From an uncultured Acetatifactor sp. (lineage in GTDB: Bacteria; Bacillota; Clostridia; Lachnospirales; Lachnospiraceae), in contig CAJUJN010000125.1 of NCBI GenBank assembly GCA_910586775.1, positions 1 through 8,142 of the forward strand: 8,142 nucleotides of DNA, given 5' to 3'. Positions 1 to 5,555 of the stretch are shown one piece after another. How positions within the stretch are numbered: the stretch's first letter is position 1; each line of letters opens with the position of its first letter. The notes under the pieces are model-generated. The model did not search any database, was not told the origin of the DNA, and worked only from the letters and a program-made list of their open reading frames with translations. The translations under genes and the position numbers were made by a program.

Positions 1-1
1 C

Positions 2-1018
2 TATCATACGGCGGGCATCGCGGCCATGTTGATCAGTGAGGCCGCGTCTCTTTTGGTGACGGGGGTTTGTTATTATATAGTGTATCGCTATTTTTCCAGG
101 GATGTTTTTTATCCCTTTTATACCGCATCGGAAATGCAGCAAATGTTTCTGATTTTCATCCCGATTCTGTCCATATTTATTATGAGCCAGTACACTGACA
201 TGATTGCATTTGATTTCCAGTATCTGATCTTAGAAGAGGACGAATCTTTCAATTATTTGTTCAGTCATTGGCAGCTGCTTGCCATGCATCTTCTGGGACT
301 TTTAAGCCTGTTTTGTATCCTGTTCTCTTATAAGAAACTGCAGCAGAATTTCCGCCTCAGCACCGAAATTTCACTGCTGGAACAGGAAGAACATTCCCTG
401 AACCGGTATGTGGAAGAGGCGAAAACCCGTTACGATGAAACAAAGTCATTCCGGCATGACATCAGAAACCACATCGCAGTGGTGAAAAATCTTCTGCAGA
501 GCGGGAAACTGGAGGAAGCGGTAAGCTATATGGAAGATATGGATGATATGGCGGAAAAAATGTCATTCCCCTGCAGCACCAATAATCCGGTAGTGGATAT
601 TTTGGTGGGAAACAAGCTGGGGATAGCCAAAAGCATGGGGATAGATGTGGACTGTTCCCTCCTTCTGCCATATCCCTGCAGTCTGCGGGACATTGATATC
701 TGTATTATCCTGTCAAATGCACTGGACAATGCGATTCAGGCAGTAAAAAGGCTGGATGCCGGTATGGAAAAATATATCCATGTGTCCGGGCGTATCCAGG
801 GAGATTTCCTTATGATGGAAATAGAAAACAGCTTCCATGGGAAAGGCGCGTTCAAAAAAGGGACAGGTCTGTCGAATGTAAAGAAGGCGGCTGAAAAATA
901 TGGCGGAGCCATGAGTATAGAGACACCGGAGAATAAATTTGTCCTCCATGTGCTGCTGATCATTTCACAGCATCCGGGAGGTATCCCACAGCAAATGACG
1001 AAAACGGACAGATCCTAG
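2..1018 (+). CDS. GHKL-type sensor histidine kinase, AgrC-like, 5' end outside the window
   Basis: This is the C-terminal part of a membrane sensor kinase that autophosphorylates on histidine and passes the phosphate to a response regulator (LytTR type in related systems). The frame is open back to the left edge, so the internal ATG at 26 is probably not the start; AgrC-like kinases are usually about 430 residues, so roughly 100 are missing. Numbering from that ATG, hydrophobic helices lie near 1-20, 40-56 and 84-102, followed by a coiled-coil linker to about 140. The H-box reads FRHDIRNH with H144 as phosphoacceptor. The N-box has N231, D234 and N235 (SNALDNAIQ), and the G-box is GTGLSNV from G279. 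The last 16 residues, after LLII, are hydrophilic and not recognisable, so the extreme C-terminus may be altered. No response regulator is in the window; it may lie upstream. Kinase class is clear from motifs; its ligand is not inferable. Confidence 0.88.
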   Translation, partial: YHTAGIAAMLISEAASLLVTGVCYYIVYRYFSRDVFYPFYTASEMQQMFLIFIPILSIFIMSQYTDMIAFDFQYLILEEDESFNYLFSHWQLLAMHLLGLLSLFCILFSYKKLQQNFRLSTEISLLEQEEHSLNRYVEEAKTRYDETKSFRHDIRNHIAVVKNLLQSGKLEEAVSYMEDMDDMAEKMSFPCSTNNPVVDILVGNKLGIAKSMGIDVDCSLLLPYPCSLRDIDICIILSNALDNAIQAVKRLDAGMEKYIHVSGRIQGDFLMMEIENSFHGKGAFKKGTGLSNVKKAAEKYGGAMSIETPENKFVLHVLLIISQHPGGIPQQMTKTDRS

Positions 1019-1057
1019 CTCGCACAATCTTTATCAAGAGCCAGAAGCTGTCTATAT

Positions 1058-1413
1058 CAGCAGTTTTTCTTTAACCGGTTCTCAAATATAAATGGCGAAA
1101 TGTCGTTTGCGGCAACGCTTCTGCTGGGTATCGGTTATATAATCCTTGCCGGAATTATGGGAATCGAATGGGGACTTCTTTACCGCATTACGGGAAATCT
1201 ATGGGCAGGGCTTGGAGACCATTTATTCAACAATACCGTTGCTACAAACATGCTGCATGTCGTTTCGCTAAAGGGCGCAGACGAATTACAGATCGTCCGG
1301 ATTATGTGAAGCTGATGAAAGAGCATCCTGTCATTATCGTTGGAACATTGGCGGTGATGTCTGTAGGCGCAATTTTGGGAGCGATCGCGTTTTATCAGGG
1401 GTGGTTAGGATGA
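1058..1413 (+). pseudogene. C-terminal remnant of a CPBP (Abi/CAAX-like) intramembrane protease, frameshifted
   Basis: In the frame of codon 1100 the translation carries the third conserved CPBP block: GLLYRITGNLWAGLGDHLFNN, then TNMLHVVS and a GADELQIVRI tail, which is the end of the domain in many Firmicute members. The first, glutamate-bearing motif (EExxxR) is absent: the sequence upstream to the kinase stop at 1018 shows no CPBP similarity and no ribosome binding site. This frame stops at 1307-1309. A hydrophobic single helix (KLMKEHPVIIVGTLAVMSVG onward, to QGWLG) continues in another frame from about 1311 to 1413. This looks like one gene broken by a small indel near 1300, although the second piece could come from a different membrane protein. 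CPBP proteins are membrane metalloproteases, often linked to bacteriocin processing or immunity. This copy lacks catalytic residues and should be inactive. Confidence 0.65.
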
Positions 1414-1456
1414 TTTTATGTTTACATAAAATGCAGATTGAACAATAGGAGGTAAG

Positions 1457-1621
1457 ATGGGAGAAGCGCTCCTGACTGTGAAAAGCTTAAATGCATGGTG
1501 TTGTCCGTGTTGCTGGAATGGTTTTATCCCATCCGGGGCTGGAAGATTGAAAGTGACCTGTGGCACCATCCGCAGAAAAGCCGCTTGTCGTAAAGAGGAA
1601 ACAATGTTACAATATATATAA
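1457..1621 (+). CDS. Small cysteine-rich open frame (54 codons) with perfect RBS; real peptide or gene fragment
   Basis: AGGAGG at 1447-1452 sits 4 nt before ATG 1457. The peptide begins MGEALLTVKSLNAW, continues CCPCCWNG, has further Cys residues near 35 and 44, and ends LQYI. I do not recognise it as a family member. Two readings are possible. First, the N-terminus resembles the opening strand of ABC-transporter ATPases (LLTVKxLNAxY), in which case this is the start of a decayed ATPase gene running into foreign sequence. Second, it could be a genuine Cys-rich small peptide, given its strong translation start beside a CPBP remnant and an AgrC-like kinase, both frequent in peptide-signalling or bacteriocin loci. 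An overlapping frame (1495-1593, LLEWFYPIRGWKIESDLWHH) looks more protein-like than the Cys-rich part, which favours the decay reading. Confidence 0.3.
   Translation: MGEALLTVKSLNAWCCPCCWNGFIPSGAGRLKVTCGTIRRKAACRKEETMLQYI
1495..1593 (+). pseudogene. Fragment of an unidentified protein in a frame overlapping the Cys-rich ORF
   Basis: Thirty-two residues (MVLSVLLEWFYPIRGWKIES, then DLWHHPQKSRLS) are in a frame different from the small ORF starting at 1457. The segment has an amphipathic helix followed by a Trp/His-rich stretch that looks like the cytoplasmic end of a membrane helix in a transporter-like protein. I cannot name the family. There is no ribosome binding site of its own and it stops after 32 residues, so it is best read as a relic in the same decayed stretch as the CPBP remnant. 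Confidence 0.3.
1585..1613 (+). promoter_or_regulatory. Candidate sigma-A promoter for the DUF6465-like gene
   Basis: TTGTCG at 1585-1590 and TACAAT at 1608-1613 are separated by 17 nt. The -35 matches four of six consensus bases and the -10 five of six. It lies 127 nt before the chosen ATG at 1741, leaving a leader with no clear structure. This is the best match between the decayed genes and the intact gene, but it is a pattern match only. Confidence 0.4.
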
Positions 1622-1740
1622 CAGTTTGCAGGCTTCGCGGGAGTGTTGCGGGCGTCGTTGAAAGGGTCAGGCCGCGGGGCACAATGCTATGCTATAACCA
1701 CAATACGATGGCCGGAAGGCGGATCAAAGGGGAGAGTACG

Positions 1741-2085
1741 ATGGATAAAAAAGGGACGACAGCGGGGACGGAAGTTATACCGGAGAAGGACAAAGCAGCA
1801 GCGAAAGAAGCAGTGACGGAAGAGACGAAGAAAGCGGGATGTGCGGAGGAAGTTGCGGCAGTGCCGGAAGCGCCAAAGCAGGACCCGGAGCCGGAGATCA
1901 TTTTCCAGTATCGGGAGTATGAGGCAAGCATGGATGTGGTGACCGATCGGGTCAAGGCACACTATTATGCCAAAGGACATGCACAGGGTTCCATTGAGAG
2001 CATTCAGATCTATGTTAAGCCGGAGGATTTTACGGCTTATTATGTGATCAACGACGGTATTGTCGGCAAGGTGAATCTGTTCTGA
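1741..2085 (+). CDS. Small DUF6465-like protein with charged N-terminal tail (114 aa)
   Basis: The protein has two parts. Residues 1-50 are a Lys/Glu/Ala-rich, probably disordered tail with Pro near the end (PEAPKQDPEPE). Residues 52-114 are a compact domain with a predicted strand (EIIFQYREYEA), a helix, and the closing strands IESIQIYVKPEDFTAYYVIN and GKVNLF. The KPE-(x)-AYYVIN-(x)-GKV ending is the hallmark of DUF6465, a small family seen mostly in Lachnospiraceae, with no known function; the assignment is from memory of that pattern. The ATG at 1741 is preferred over the upstream in-frame ATG at 1684 because AAAGGGGAG (1726-1734) sits at the right distance and the upstream extension is not protein-like. 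The gene appears monocistronic, with its own candidate promoter and the strong terminator at 2117-2164. Confidence 0.8.
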   Translation: MDKKGTTAGTEVIPEKDKAAAKEAVTEETKKAGCAEEVAAVPEAPKQDPEPEIIFQYREYEASMDVVTDRVKAHYYAKGHAQGSIESIQIYVKPEDFTAYYVINDGIVGKVNLF

Positions 2086-2116
2086 ATCGTGTAGAAAATG
2101 TTTTGAATGAAAGAGG

Positions 2117-2164
2117 GCGCGGCCGCGCAGGTGATGGAGAATCACAGCGTGGCCGCGCTTTTTT
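2117..2164 (+). terminator. Strong two-tier rho-independent terminator
   Basis: A 12-bp GC-rich stem (2117-2128 with 2147-2158, one G-T pair) carries a second 5-bp stem on top (GTGAT 2131-2135 with ATCAC 2141-2145) and a GGAGA loop. It is followed directly by six T (2159-2164) and further T-rich sequence. It begins 31 nt after the DUF6465-like stop codon, and ends that transcript before the next operon promoter. Confidence 0.93.
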
Positions 2165-2333
2165 GTTATTTCCGCGGGCATTGGGTAAAAAGTTGAAGAA
2201 ATTCCTGAGCGTGATACGTTTTTGTTTTAGAAAAGGGATGCGGTGTGGAACATGGGAGTTGCCGTTTGCGGCTGGTTGGACTGTGCACTGTACGATGCGG
2301 GAATATTTTAAGGTAAAGTTAAGGAAATATAGG
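2165..2333. other. Intergenic spacer between terminator and PadR-operon promoter
   Basis: About 170 nt without a convincing gene. A plus-strand open frame runs from 2103 to 2393 but crosses both the terminator and the next promoter, has no ribosome binding site, and is strongly basic at first, so it is not taken as real. I see no RNA gene or repeat here. Confidence 0.5.
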
Positions 2334-2362
2334 TTGACAAATAATATTATACAACGTATAGT
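2334..2362 (+). promoter_or_regulatory. Consensus sigma-A promoter of the padR operon
   Basis: A perfect -35 (TTGACA, 2334-2339), a 17-nt spacer and TATAGT (2357-2362) form a near-ideal housekeeping promoter. The -10 lies inside the right arm of the first AATATTATA palindrome, so a protein bound there would block polymerase. The PadR start codon is about 200 nt downstream, giving a long leader that contains a second palindrome, a half-site and a purine-rich tract. Confidence 0.82.
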
Positions 2363-2418
2363 ATTAGCAGAAACAATATTATACATCATATAATATTATA
2401 AATTTTAACAATATTATA
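2343..2418. promoter_or_regulatory. Operator array: two palindromes and a half-site, probable PadR binding sites
   Basis: Unit 1: AATATTATA (2343-2351), five bases, TATAGTATT (2357-2365). Unit 2: AATATTATA (2375-2383), five bases, TATAATATT (2389-2397), a perfect 9-bp inverted repeat. Unit 3: only the left arm AATATTATA (2410-2418). Left arms start 32 and 35 nt apart, close to three helical turns, so bound dimers would lie on one face of the DNA. PadR repressors usually bind AT-rich palindromes over their own promoters. Here unit 1 covers the spacer and -10. That PadR is the ligand is inference from position and family habit. Confidence 0.72.
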
Positions 2419-2433
2419 GGTTACAGTATGAAT

Positions 2434-2477
2434 AGGGAAAGGAAGGGGAAAAGAAGGGGAAAAGAAGCGAAAGGGAG
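2434..2477 (+). other. Purine-only leader tract with four G-runs
   Basis: The transcript leader carries 34 consecutive purines (2434-2467), then one C and ten more purines. An 11-nt unit of the form AAGGGGAAAAG is repeated. Runs of three or four G occur at 2435-2437, 2445-2448, 2456-2459 and 2473-2475. The tract lies about 80 nt before the PadR start, too far to be its ribosome binding site. It may be simple-sequence expansion or a structured leader; no function is shown. Confidence 0.45.
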
Positions 2478-2559
2478 CCTGATATTATCAAATCGTTAAT
2501 GGGAACAGGAATGGATGATTAATATGAGATATGTAAAAAGCAGGAAAGGAGTTTATCGC

Positions 2560-2886
2560 ATGGTATTTAACACAGGCGCGGCATTGCTGGATGCGATCGT
2601 GCTTGCTGTGGTATCCAGTGAACCGGAGGGGACTTATGGGTACAAGATCACACAGGAAGTGCGGGAGGTCATTGAAATTTCAGAATCCACATTGTATCCG
2701 GTGCTGAGAAGGCTGCAGAAGGATGAATGTCTGGAAGTATACGATATGGAATGTGCCGGCAGGAACAGGCGGTATTACCAGGTGACAGAGAAAGGAAGGG
2801 CACAGCTCAATCTCTACATCAGCGAATGGTATCGGTATTCTGCCAGACTAAACAGTATCTTTGAGGGAGGATTGAAGCATGAATAG
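2560..2886 (+). CDS. PadR-family winged-helix transcriptional repressor (108 aa)
   Basis: A small DNA-binding repressor of the short PadR (PadR-s2) type, with the expected length. The N-terminal winged helix shows LLDAIVLAVV, then TYGYKITQEVREV, and the recognition helix ISESTLYPVLRRLQKDECLE. The wing is NRRYYQVTEKGRAQL, and a C-terminal helix (LYISEWYRYSARLNSIF) serves dimerisation. The ATG at 2560 is chosen because AGGAAAGGAG (2542-2551) precedes it by 8 nt; the in-frame ATG at 2515 would add 15 basic residues not typical of the family and lacks a good site. The stop overlaps the next gene by 8 nt (ATG at 2879), indicating translational coupling. PadR beside DUF1700 and DUF4097 proteins is a recurrent Firmicute arrangement, in which PadR is thought to repress its own operon. 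The palindromes over the promoter fit that. Confidence 0.9.
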   Translation: MVFNTGAALLDAIVLAVVSSEPEGTYGYKITQEVREVIEISESTLYPVLRRLQKDECLEVYDMECAGRNRRYYQVTEKGRAQLNLYISEWYRYSARLNSIFEGGLKHE

Positions 2887-3901
2887 AGCAGAATTTATGA
2901 GGCGTCTGACAGAGCTTCTCGGAGATGTAGCACCGACAGAGCGGGAGGAAGCCATTCAGTATTATAATGATTACTTCGACGATGCGGGAGAAGAGAATGA
3001 GAGCGGCGTGATCGCATCGCTGGGAACGCCCGAGGAGCTGGCACGGACGATCAAGGCAGGCTTGAATGACGGCGGAAACAGCGGAGAATTCACGGAGTCC
3101 GGTTTCAGCGGTTACACGCAGACGCCTAAGGACGAGATCGTGAAGGTGCAGGATGGGGATACCGCAGGCAGGACGGATTCAGGCGCAGGGCAGGCGGGCG
3201 CTGCTTACAGCGAAGCCGCAGGCTGCGGGGAAGCGCAGGGGAGCGGGGAATTTCGCGGCACACAGTCGGGAAACGGCTATTATGAAGGCGCTTATTATAA
3301 ACGGCCGGAGGGTGACGGCGTGTATGGCGGCCGGCAGAATACGGGAAATTACAGGAATCCTTATGAAGAGTCCGGCGCACGGGAGTCGTCCACTGGCCGG
3401 ACATATGGCCAGAATACATCCTATGCGCAGTCAGGAAGCCATGGCACAGGTACATCCTATGAGCAGTCAGGAAGCTATGGCACAGGTACATCTTACGGAC
3501 AGGGGAAAGCCGCTAAGGAGCCGATGTCAGGCGGTATGATCGCATTGATCGTTGTGCTGGCGGTTCTGACCTCGCCGGTTTGGATCGGTCTGCTGGGCGG
3601 TTTTCTGGGCGTGGCGGCAGGATTGATCGCAGTGCTGTTTGCCCTGTTTCTGACATTTTTGATCATTGGCGTGGTGTTTATCGTGGTGGCGATCGCCCTG
3701 CTGGTGACAGGTGTCACACTGTTGTTCAGTGCACCGCTTGCCGCTTTGTGTGTGATCGGCTGCGGGTTGGTGCTTTTTGCCCTGGGGCTTGTAGGAATCT
3801 GGGTGATGGTTGCGCTGGCCGGTCTGGCGATACCGGCATTTGTCAGAGGGATCGTATCCTTGTGTCAGAAGATTTTTCATAGAGGAGGTGCACGGGCATG
3901 A
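2879..3901 (+). CDS. DUF1700 (HAAS-type) membrane protein with long Gly/Ser/Tyr linker (340 aa)
   Basis: Three regions are visible. Residues 1-65 form the helical DUF1700/HAAS domain (MNRAEFMRRLTELLGDV, then EREEAIQYYNDYFDDAGEE and SLGTPEELARTIKAG), a cytosolic module usually partnered with PadR. Residues 66-215 are a low-complexity linker rich in Gly, Ser, Tyr, Gln and Glu, including a 12-residue tandem repeat at 181-208. Residues 218-325 contain four or five long Val/Leu/Ile/Ala helices, ending in a basic tail (CQKIFHRGGARA) that suggests a cytoplasmic C-terminus. GGGAGGATT before ATG 2879 supplies the ribosome binding site within padR, and the stop overlaps the next ATG. Canonical members are about 200 residues; the linker accounts for the excess length. 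By family, it may pass an envelope signal to PadR; this is inference. Confidence 0.88.
   Translation: MNRAEFMRRLTELLGDVAPTEREEAIQYYNDYFDDAGEENESGVIASLGTPEELARTIKAGLNDGGNSGEFTESGFSGYTQTPKDEIVKVQDGDTAGRTDSGAGQAGAAYSEAAGCGEAQGSGEFRGTQSGNGYYEGAYYKRPEGDGVYGGRQNTGNYRNPYEESGARESSTGRTYGQNTSYAQSGSHGTGTSYEQSGSYGTGTSYGQGKAAKEPMSGGMIALIVVLAVLTSPVWIGLLGGFLGVAAGLIAVLFALFLTFLIIGVVFIVVAIALLVTGVTLLFSAPLAALCVIGCGLVLFALGLVGIWVMVALAGLAIPAFVRGIVSLCQKIFHRGGARA
3419..3502 (+). repeat. 36-bp in-frame minisatellite in the DUF1700 linker
   Basis: Two full copies (3419-3454 and 3455-3490) differ at two of 36 bases, and a partial third follows (3491-3502). The encoded unit is SYxQSGSxGTGT. A weaker partial copy (TYGQNT) lies just upstream. 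Because the unit is a multiple of three, gain or loss of copies would lengthen or shorten the linker without a frameshift. Confidence 0.85.
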
Positions 3902-5118
3902 AAAAATTCACGAAGGGATGTTTGGCGGCCGCATTGGTCACTTTTATGATAGGTATTGTGCTGTTCGGTGTAGGAGCATTGTTTGGGGGGCTTCGACAGT
4001 TGGAACATATTAATGTCTGGAACAGAACCGGTATCCCGTTTGGCTTTTTCCGGCACGGAAACCAGATCTCATTCGGATTCTTTGACTGGGATGATGACTG
4101 GAAGGAATACTGGGACTGGGATTCGAAGGAATGGAAAGATCTGGAGAGGATGGAGACGGAAGCGCTGGCGGCTGTGGAGGAGCTTGAAGATCCGGAGGAT
4201 TACGAAGCGTTTGAGGAATTTGAGGATCATGAGGAGTTTGAGGATTATGAGGAAGTTGAACAGTTTGATGATCTTGAGGATCAGGCAGACGATACGGCGG
4301 ACAACGGGAGTGCCGGCGATCATGCGAACAGGAAGAGTACGGGACTGACGGCGGATTCGATACGGAACATGGAGCTTGAGGTAGGGGCCTGTAAAATGTA
4401 CATCAAGGAGACGGACAGCAGTGAAGTGAGTATTGCCATAGAAGGGGAATGCGAGGATCATTACCGCTACCGCATCAAGGATGGCAATACGCTGCTGCTT
4501 GTTCATAAGGATATGTCGTATGATGCACTCGACACGATCTGGCAGAGGAGCCATCCGCGGGGCAATACGAAACTGTATCTGTACCTGCCGAAAACGGCGG
4601 TGTTTGATGAGATCACGATTGATTTTGGGGCCGGAAAGCTGGATGCCGGCTACTTAAAGGCCAGAGAGATCGAGATCAATGCAGGAGCCGGTAAATGCAG
4701 TTTTGAGGGGCTGGAGGCATCGGAAACGATCGAACTTACCATGGGTGCCGGCATGATTTCCACGGGGTCACTGATTGCGGAGGAGGCGAAGCTGGACATT
4801 GCGGCCGGTGAACTGACGATAGGCGATGCAAGGGTGAGCCGGAAGACGGAGGCAACTGTGAGCATGGGAAATGCAGATCTGAAAGGAACTTTTGCCGGGG
4901 AACTGGAAGTGGAATGCAGTATGGGCAATCTGAAATTCACACTGGAAGGCGCGGAACAGGATTATAATTATGATATCGAAAGCGGTCTCGGCAGCGTCAG
5001 GATAGGAGACAAACGTTACAATGATCTGGCAGATGACCATAAGGTCAATAACGGCGGCAGTACAATGGTGGATATCAGCTGTTCCATGGGAAGCGTGGAG
5101 GTGGATTTTACGAAGTAG
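3898..5118 (+). CDS. DUF4097-type membrane-anchored beta-ladder protein with acidic/Trp-rich spacer (406 aa)
   Basis: The N-terminus is basic followed by one hydrophobic helix (about residues 8-30, CLAAALVTFMIGIVLFGVGA), read as a membrane anchor with the rest outside. Residues 62-81 are Asp/Trp-rich with tryptophans at 64, 68, 72, 74 and 79. Residues 85-140 are a strongly acidic spacer of ED/EEFED-like units. From about 152 to the end lies a DUF4097 adhesin-like domain of short beta strands with turns DFGAGKL, NAGAGKC, TMGAGMI, DIAAGEL, SMGNADL, SMGNLKF, GLGSVRI and SMGSVEV near residues 242, 261, 281, 300, 322, 341, 363 and 396. The 19-22 residue spacing is that of a beta-solenoid; the last step is 33. 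The start overlaps the DUF1700 stop (ATGA) and GAGGAGG lies just before it. Function is unknown in the family; a surface sensor or partner of the DUF1700 protein is likely. Confidence 0.85.
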   Translation: MKKFTKGCLAAALVTFMIGIVLFGVGALFGGLRQLEHINVWNRTGIPFGFFRHGNQISFGFFDWDDDWKEYWDWDSKEWKDLERMETEALAAVEELEDPEDYEAFEEFEDHEEFEDYEEVEQFDDLEDQADDTADNGSAGDHANRKSTGLTADSIRNMELEVGACKMYIKETDSSEVSIAIEGECEDHYRYRIKDGNTLLLVHKDMSYDALDTIWQRSHPRGNTKLYLYLPKTAVFDEITIDFGAGKLDAGYLKAREIEINAGAGKCSFEGLEASETIELTMGAGMISTGSLIAEEAKLDIAAGELTIGDARVSRKTEATVSMGNADLKGTFAGELEVECSMGNLKFTLEGAEQDYNYDIESGLGSVRIGDKRYNDLADDHKVNNGGSTMVDISCSMGSVEVDFTK

Positions 5119-5162
5119 CGACTGACGGTGCCGAAGCGTCGGATCAGGCAGCGGGAACAGCA

Positions 5163-5245
5163 ACAGGAATACAGAAGTACAGATATAGAAACAGGAATAC
5201 AGAAATACGGATACAAAAAACATGAATACAGCAACAGGAATACAG
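5163..5245 (+). repeat. Dispersed direct repeats ACAGGAATACAG between DUF4097 and pspC genes
   Basis: Identical 12-mers occur at 5163-5174, 5191-5202 and 5234-5245, with degenerate GAATACAG/AAATACGG copies between them. The whole 158-nt gap between the DUF4097 stop and the PspC start is low in T and purine-rich in this part. It has no gene, and an 86-codon frame crossing it (from 5128) is not protein-like. No terminator hairpin is evident, so the PspC gene is probably cotranscribed. The repeats look like slippage or tandem-duplication products, or binding units. Confidence 0.7.
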
Positions 5246-5276
5246 TTGAACAAAAAGTTCGGAATGGAGGTAAACT

Positions 5277-5486
5277 ATGGGTGATGATTACAGGAAGCTG
5301 GTGCGTTCAAAGTCGAATCGGACGATCTGCGGTGTGTGCGGAGGAATCGGGGAATACCTGCATGTGGATCCGACGCTGGTACGCCTGATCTGGCTGCTGT
5401 GCTCGCTGGGAAGCTGCGGGACGGGACTGATCATCTACATTGTGGCAGCGTTGGTTATTCCGGAGGATGATACTATCATCGGCTAA
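5277..5486 (+). CDS. PspC-domain small membrane protein (69 aa)
   Basis: An almost pure PspC domain. The basic N-terminus (YRKLVRSKSNRTICGVCGGI) is followed by the conserved GEYLHVDPTLVRLIW segment, a long hydrophobic helix (about residues 36-61, with SLGSCGTGLIIYIVAALVIP) and the short tail PEDDTIIG. GGAGG six nt before ATG 5277 supports the start. In Proteobacteria PspC is an inner-membrane sensor or toxin-antitoxin-like element of the phage-shock response; in Firmicutes the stand-alone domain is common beside envelope-stress (LiaFSR-like) and DUF4097 genes. As last gene of this operon it supports a cell-envelope role. Two Cys in CGVCGG plus two in the helix are a noticeable local feature. 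Domain assignment is secure; biological role is inferred. Confidence 0.92.
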   Translation: MGDDYRKLVRSKSNRTICGVCGGIGEYLHVDPTLVRLIWLLCSLGSCGTGLIIYIVAALVIPEDDTIIG

Positions 5487-5503
5487 AATACAGATAAAAC
5501 AAA

Positions 5504-5540
5504 TTTCAGGAGAATGTCCGGAACGAACATTCTCCTGAAA
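5504..5540. terminator. Convergent hairpin between pspC and the IclR gene
   Basis: A perfect 14-bp stem (5504-5517 with 5527-5540, arm TTTCAGGAGAATGT) closes a 9-nt loop. It lies 17 nt after the PspC stop and 15 nt from the IclR stop on the other strand. The minus-strand side is followed by a T-rich stretch (ATTTGTTTTATC), so it should work best for the IclR transcript. On the plus strand the next bases are AC-TTATAA with no T-run, so termination of the padR operon here may be partial. Confidence 0.75.
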
Positions 5541-5555
5541 ACTTATAAAAGACCA

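Noticed and set aside
1687..2181. Long minus-strand open frame (164 codons) opposite the DUF6465-like gene
   Set aside because: It runs through the terminator hairpin, is rich in Arg, His, Leu and Cys as expected of an antisense shadow, and has no ribosome binding site.
2103..2393. Plus-strand open frame (96 codons) between the DUF6465-like gene and padR
   Set aside because: It contains a terminator stem at its start and the operon promoter at its end, so it cannot be a normal gene.
2343..2418. CRISPR-like repeat array
   Set aside because: Repeats are only 9 nt, palindromic and positioned over a promoter; no spacers or cas genes are present.
4069..4554. Long minus-strand open frame (161 codons) opposite the acidic spacer
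   Set aside because: It mirrors the GAG-rich acidic codons of the DUF4097 gene as Leu/Ile/Phe repeats; shadow of codon bias.
4768..5253. Minus-strand open frame (161 codons) over the DUF4097 end and the repeat spacer
   Set aside because: Translation is Cys/Phe/Ile/Val-rich low complexity from the ACAGGAATACAG repeats, with no start signal.
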